Source: Methanolobus chelungpuianus (GTDB taxonomy: Archaea; Halobacteriota; Methanosarcinia; Methanosarcinales; Methanosarcinaceae). Taken from it: a DNA stretch of 64,000 nt. The translations under genes were made by a program, and so were the position numbers. Within the stretch, counting starts at the first letter, position 1; every line of letters starts with the position of its first letter. The DNA is taken from the NCBI RefSeq assembly GCF_024500045.1, contig NZ_JTEO01000005.1, positions 124,001 through 188,000 on the forward strand, in the 5' to 3' direction. The notes beneath the pieces are model-generated. The model was given only the letters and a program-made list of their open reading frames with translations, did not search any database and was not told the origin of the DNA. Shown in pieces: positions 60,493 to 64,000 of this stretch.

Positions 60493-61509
60493 TCACATGA
60501 GTGAACTGCTCTTCTTGTACAGGTTGAGGTATACCCACTCGGCCACAACCCCAATGTTCCTGCGCCTGAATACCCTGTAATTTGTCTCAAGGGAAGGATT
60601 AAAGCGTGATTTAAAAGAGCAAAGCCGCTGTGTGTCAGCTCCTCCTATCTCGAACATGCGGCCTGTTTCCCTGGCTATTTTGACAAGTTCCCAGAATATA
60701 AGCTCATTGACAGGCAGGTTCACATCAGGTTTGGGTGTGCCCAGCCATGAGATCACCTTGTCCTTGTATATAATGACGATACTGGACCCTATGATATTGC
60801 CATTTTCGTCATACACGTAATATAACTTTATATTAGCAGGATACAGTCGAAGGAGGTCTGCAAGATAATCCATATTCATGATCGGGAATCTTATACCCTG
60901 TTCCTCATATCTTTTAGATAACAGATCCGAAAACAATGAGAGGTCATTGCTCTCTTTCATCTCCATATTGAACTTGTTTTTCCGGATCTTGTTTATCATG
61001 TTCCTCGTCGATCGGCTGAATCCGCTGAATATGTCATCCAGGGGAGCATCAGTAGGAATATAATAAGTGAACAGAGGGTCAACTGAATAACCATTCCATT
61101 TGAACTCCCTGATGTCATCCAGAGACGGTGTCAACTGGAAAGACACATAGGCAGGAGATATTTCTTCAAGTCTTTCGGTTACTAGTTTTATAATCTCCCT
61201 GAGGCGGACCTCCTTGCCGTTCTGTGTAAGATCGGCATAGTCTGAACTCATTATAAATCCCATGTATGGTACCCCTGTGCGCGGGGGTGGAGAGAGTGCC
61301 ACGTTCAACCCGTAATTTGTCTTCAGGAAAGCCGGAAATATACATATCAGGTTATCATCGCTATACATAGCATAAGGAAGCAAAGTGTAACCTGTATGCT
61401 TCTCAATGGCCTTCAGAAAACCCCATTTATGAAAAAGAGTCCCATATGGACTACTGTCGACAAAATCGTCCCATATGCTGGAATCATCTATAACCAATAA
61501 TTGCATCAT
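60493..61509 (-). CDS. FemAB-like GNAT transferase A
   Basis: This is a 338 aa soluble protein with two GNAT-like halves of the FemX/FemAB type (LLPYAMYSDDNLICIFPAFL, then YYVYDENGNIIGSSIVIIYK, WLGTPKPDVNLPVNELIFWE). In archaea such proteins add aminoacyl or acyl groups to surface polymers or sugars. It is convergent with AsnB. A second copy lies at the right edge. Confidence 0.75.
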   Translation of the reverse strand: MMQLLVIDDSSIWDDFVDSSPYGTLFHKWGFLKAIEKHTGYTLLPYAMYSDDNLICIFPAFLKTNYGLNVALSPPPRTGVPYMGFIMSSDYADLTQNGKEVRLREIIKLVTERLEEISPAYVSFQLTPSLDDIREFKWNGYSVDPLFTYYIPTDAPLDDIFSGFSRSTRNMINKIRKNKFNMEMKESNDLSLFSDLLSKRYEEQGIRFPIMNMDYLADLLRLYPANIKLYYVYDENGNIIGSSIVIIYKDKVISWLGTPKPDVNLPVNELIFWELVKIARETGRMFEIGGADTQRLCSFKSRFNPSLETNYRVFRRRNIGVVAEWVYLNLYKKSSSLM

Positions 61510-61811
61510 CCCCTCCCAAATATCAAAGAATAATCCTTATACACTGATGATAAAGCGCCCCGGACATAAAGCCATCCCAAAGCCATATCCTGAAAGGGCG
61601 ATCCTCATAGACAGAAGTTTATCCAGGCATTTACACATTACTGTAATCCTATGCAATATCTGTTTATACGCTCTTTTATTTAACTATTCACTTATCGGTC
61701 TTTAGGACCAATCTTTTACTGCACATGATTAATTATAGAGAAATAATTGCAGCTGCTGAAAAGAGGAACGGGTTTTATAGCTGAAGCCTAATATAAGACT
61801 AGGGTTGGTGC
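61510..61811. other. 302-bp gap before GT-C copy B
   Basis: It holds no ORF with a ribosome site. Just before 61812 the sequence GGTTGGTG provides the Shine-Dalgarno, as at copy A (56536-56547). AT-rich stretches near 61735 may hold the promoter. Confidence 0.6.
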
Positions 61812-63695
61812 ATGGGGAATCTTACCAATAGATATGATAAGACGTATAGCGCTATTCTTTTAGGGAGTTGCGCACTTGCAATACTGGGCGTGTCATTGCC
61901 ATTGTTATTCGGACAGGCAAATCTGGCCATGCTTGGCTCTTATTTGGCTGTCCCAATGATCCTGGCCCCGATACTTTACGTGAGACAGAAGAACAATAGG
62001 GACTATTTCAGTGAAATAGACAGCAAATATTACTATCTATTCCCGGCGCTCTTCTTCGTATTCTTTGCCATATCTATAGCACTGCTTTACTTTAATGCGA
62101 TCAGGCCTTACAGCTATTATGCAGTCATAACCGTAATGGCCACATTGATCCTTGCCCAGATCCTTTTCTTCCCGACTGGACGAAGCAGGTCCATGCTGAT
62201 ACTCTTCCAGTCAAGCCTCCTACTGCTTGACATCATATGGGGAGTGAGCCTGAACTACTTTTTCTCCATTGAGAGAACTGACTCCTTCTTCCATTCATGG
62301 ATGATCCAGATACTTGTGGAAGAAGGGACCATCAACGAGAATTTCGACCTGTATAGGAATTTTCCCCTGTGGCATATCCTCTGCGCCGCGATCTACAAGG
62401 TCAGTGCCATGGATATGTCGTATTATAAGGCCATGTACCTGGTCAACGGAGTTATTTTTGCAGCCATACCTCCGGGAGTGTACATACTCTCAAAGAAACT
62501 GTTCACCGAGGAAAAAGTAGCTCTGCTCGCTGCCCTCTTTGTGTCCTTCTATCCTGAAGTGCTCAAATACGGGATAGCCGCACTTGCAAGAAGCCCCATC
62601 TCCTTCTTAGGCATATTGCTCGTGATCACACTGCTGTACCACAGGAGCTTTGCTGCCACCCTGATGGCTATTGCCATGACGATATCCATAATTGTGTTCC
62701 ATACGGTATCAATTCCTTTCTTGCTTGCGGTGTTTGCAGTACTATACCTGCTCCAGAGGATATACGGCGTAGTAAGCGAACAAGAGATAGTGGACGCCGA
62801 TTACTTGGCATTTGCAGTTGCTGCAATGTTAGCCTACTGGATGTATATCTCTATAAGCCTTTTCGAAACGATCATTAACAACATAACGGCTTCAGCTCCT
62901 GACGAGGTTTCAACTAGAGGCGTTTTTCTGGCTCCTCTTAACGAGCTGTTCAATTACCTTCACTATTCACCGCTTCTCTTCTTCTTGCTCATCGGGACAC
63001 TGGAAGCATTGAGGAAAGATCGTATACCACATGGTGTAAAAGTTGTATGTATTGCCGCATTACTTTTCACTGCTGTATCTTTTCCTGGCCCGGGTCTGCT
63101 CATCACCAAACTGGGCGGCAACTTTAATATTGACAGGTTTGGAGAGTACGTCTTCTTCCTGATAGTCTTTGCCGCATCCTTTGGTTTCTACACCATTTAT
63201 ACCAGATCCAGGAGACACTTAAAAAGCACTTTGATAATACTTTTCATGATACTGGTGTTCCTTTCGGTTTCCAATGACTTCATCGCTTCGGACAATCCGC
63301 TTGTCAAACGGCCGTTCTATACATTCTACCTGACGGAAGAAGAAGTAAATGGCTTTGATCACGCCGGCAATACATCAAGAGGCTTTGTGATGTCAGATTT
63401 CGTTACAACCAGATACATGTATTTCACATACTACAGAGAGAAAAGCCATATACTCGAAGTAGATAACCAAACACAGAATATCGTCAAGGGCAATGATTCA
63501 GATCTGGTTCTCATAAGAAAAGGGGAGCTTGAGAGAAGACCGCTGAGATTTTATATAGCGGAGAAAGGATTTATCAAGGAGCCCAGCATCGATGATTCCT
63601 TGGAATACTACTATCCTAGTAATAAGAAGTTGTGGTCTTCTCTGAATAAATATGATAAGATATACGACTCAAGCAGCATCTCAACTTACATATGA
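61812..63695 (+). CDS. GT-C-like multispan glycosyltransferase B
   Basis: This is a 627 aa paralogue of copy A. The first 290 residues and the region 470-560 are almost identical, also at base level; the region after 300 and the last 60 residues differ more (for example STRGVFLAPLNELFNYLHYS and NQTQNIVKGNDSDLV). A recent duplication with diversifying ends. Same predicted GT-C role; the differing C-terminal domain may set acceptor choice. Confidence 0.65.
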   Translation: MGNLTNRYDKTYSAILLGSCALAILGVSLPLLFGQANLAMLGSYLAVPMILAPILYVRQKNNRDYFSEIDSKYYYLFPALFFVFFAISIALLYFNAIRPYSYYAVITVMATLILAQILFFPTGRSRSMLILFQSSLLLLDIIWGVSLNYFFSIERTDSFFHSWMIQILVEEGTINENFDLYRNFPLWHILCAAIYKVSAMDMSYYKAMYLVNGVIFAAIPPGVYILSKKLFTEEKVALLAALFVSFYPEVLKYGIAALARSPISFLGILLVITLLYHRSFAATLMAIAMTISIIVFHTVSIPFLLAVFAVLYLLQRIYGVVSEQEIVDADYLAFAVAAMLAYWMYISISLFETIINNITASAPDEVSTRGVFLAPLNELFNYLHYSPLLFFLLIGTLEALRKDRIPHGVKVVCIAALLFTAVSFPGPGLLITKLGGNFNIDRFGEYVFFLIVFAASFGFYTIYTRSRRHLKSTLIILFMILVFLSVSNDFIASDNPLVKRPFYTFYLTEEEVNGFDHAGNTSRGFVMSDFVTTRYMYFTYYREKSHILEVDNQTQNIVKGNDSDLVLIRKGELERRPLRFYIAEKGFIKEPSIDDSLEYYYPSNKKLWSSLNKYDKIYDSSSISTYI

Positions 63696-63712
63696 AAAAC
63701 AAAGGAAAGCGT

Positions 63713-64000
63713 TCACGTTAGTGAACTGCTCTTCTTATAGAGGTTCAGGTAGGCCCATTCTGCCACAACCCCAATGCTGCTACGCCTGAATACCCTGTAA
63801 CTTGTCTCAAGGGAGGGGTTAAAATGGGACTTAAAAGAACATAGCCTTCGGGTATCAGCTCCACCTATCTCAAAAACACTATTTGTGTTCTTGGCCATCT
63901 TGATGAATTCCCAGAATATGAACTCATTGACAGGCAGGTTCACATCCGGCTTTGGAGTTCCAAGCCAAGAGATCAGCTTGTTTTTATACATGATAGCTAA
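63713..64000 (-). CDS. FemAB-like GNAT transferase B, 5' part off the window
   Basis: The C-terminal 96 codons are visible and the frame is open to the right edge. KNKLISWLGTPKPDVNLPVN, EIGGADTRRLCSFKSHFNPS and FRRSSIGVVAEWAYLNLYKK match copy A closely. The same order (GT-C then convergent FemAB) repeats, so the duplicated unit is at least GT-C plus FemAB. Confidence 0.75.
   Translation of the reverse strand, partial: LAIMYKNKLISWLGTPKPDVNLPVNEFIFWEFIKMAKNTNSVFEIGGADTRRLCSFKSHFNPSLETSYRVFRRSSIGVVAEWAYLNLYKKSSSLT

Overview
This window is chromosomal DNA from a methanogenic euryarchaeon. The best guess is a member of the Methanosarcinaceae such as Methanolobus or Methanomethylovorans. This is inferred from archaeal translation genes (aIF6, L18a/LX, L31e, L39e, S19e, prefoldin alpha, FtsY, PDCD5-type protein), archaellins, PGF-CTERM and PGF-pre-PGF surface proteins, a DUF2117 protein typical of methanogens, TATA-box promoters and strong Shine-Dalgarno sites. 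No rRNA, tRNA, CRISPR array, insertion sequence or replication origin was seen.

Layout. (1) 1-12.7 kb holds metabolic and surface genes: iorBA, a PGF-CTERM cytochrome-like protein, a sodium:solute symporter (SSS1) preceded by two tiny ORFs, PepD, a macro-domain protein, a class I glutamine amidotransferase, a cohesin-type surface protein and a methyltransferase. (2) 12.9-18.7 kb holds three tandem SSS symporters (SSS2-4). Each is preceded by a 40-41 aa single-span partner whose stop overlaps the symporter start (TGATG), and each is followed by a stem-loop. SSS3 and SSS4 are a recent duplication. (3) 18.9-21.9 kb holds a UPF0173 hydrolase, a DUF2117 protein, a small wHTH regulator and a two-gene ThiS/MoaD-like operon. 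(4) 22.1-42.6 kb is the most unusual part, an archaellum and taxis island. It carries a MinD/ParA ATPase, two KaiC/ArlH-like ATPases, a Roadblock protein, an LSm-like protein, a V4R-like protein, a CheF-like adaptor, two GNAT-type proteins, two complete histone-deacetylase-type hydrolases, two secreted or anchored membrane proteins, and two duplicated divergent cassettes of archaellin pairs facing 7-TM proteins. (5) 42.8-45.6 kb is trpC-trpB-trpA. (6) 45.7-51.8 kb is the conserved archaeal translation and secretion block plus purA. (7) 51.9-64 kb is a membrane and surface-glycan region: CPBP protease, DUF1616 protein, oligosaccharide flippase, two near-identical GT-C-like proteins, an AsnB-type amidotransferase and FemAB-like transferases.

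Two points connect distant regions. A 16-bp element, TGTACA-N4-AGTACA, lies about 20-30 bp downstream of the TATA box both of SSS1 and (in reverse orientation) of the trp operon. It matches the TRP-box core known for TrpY, so SSS1 may be a tryptophan-responsive transporter. The archaellum island places paired acetyltransferase-like and deacetylase-like genes beside a CheF-like switch adaptor and archaellins. That suggests, by inference only, reversible acetylation acting on motility, taxis or cell-pole organisation. Functions are assigned from motifs and family memory; no database search was run.
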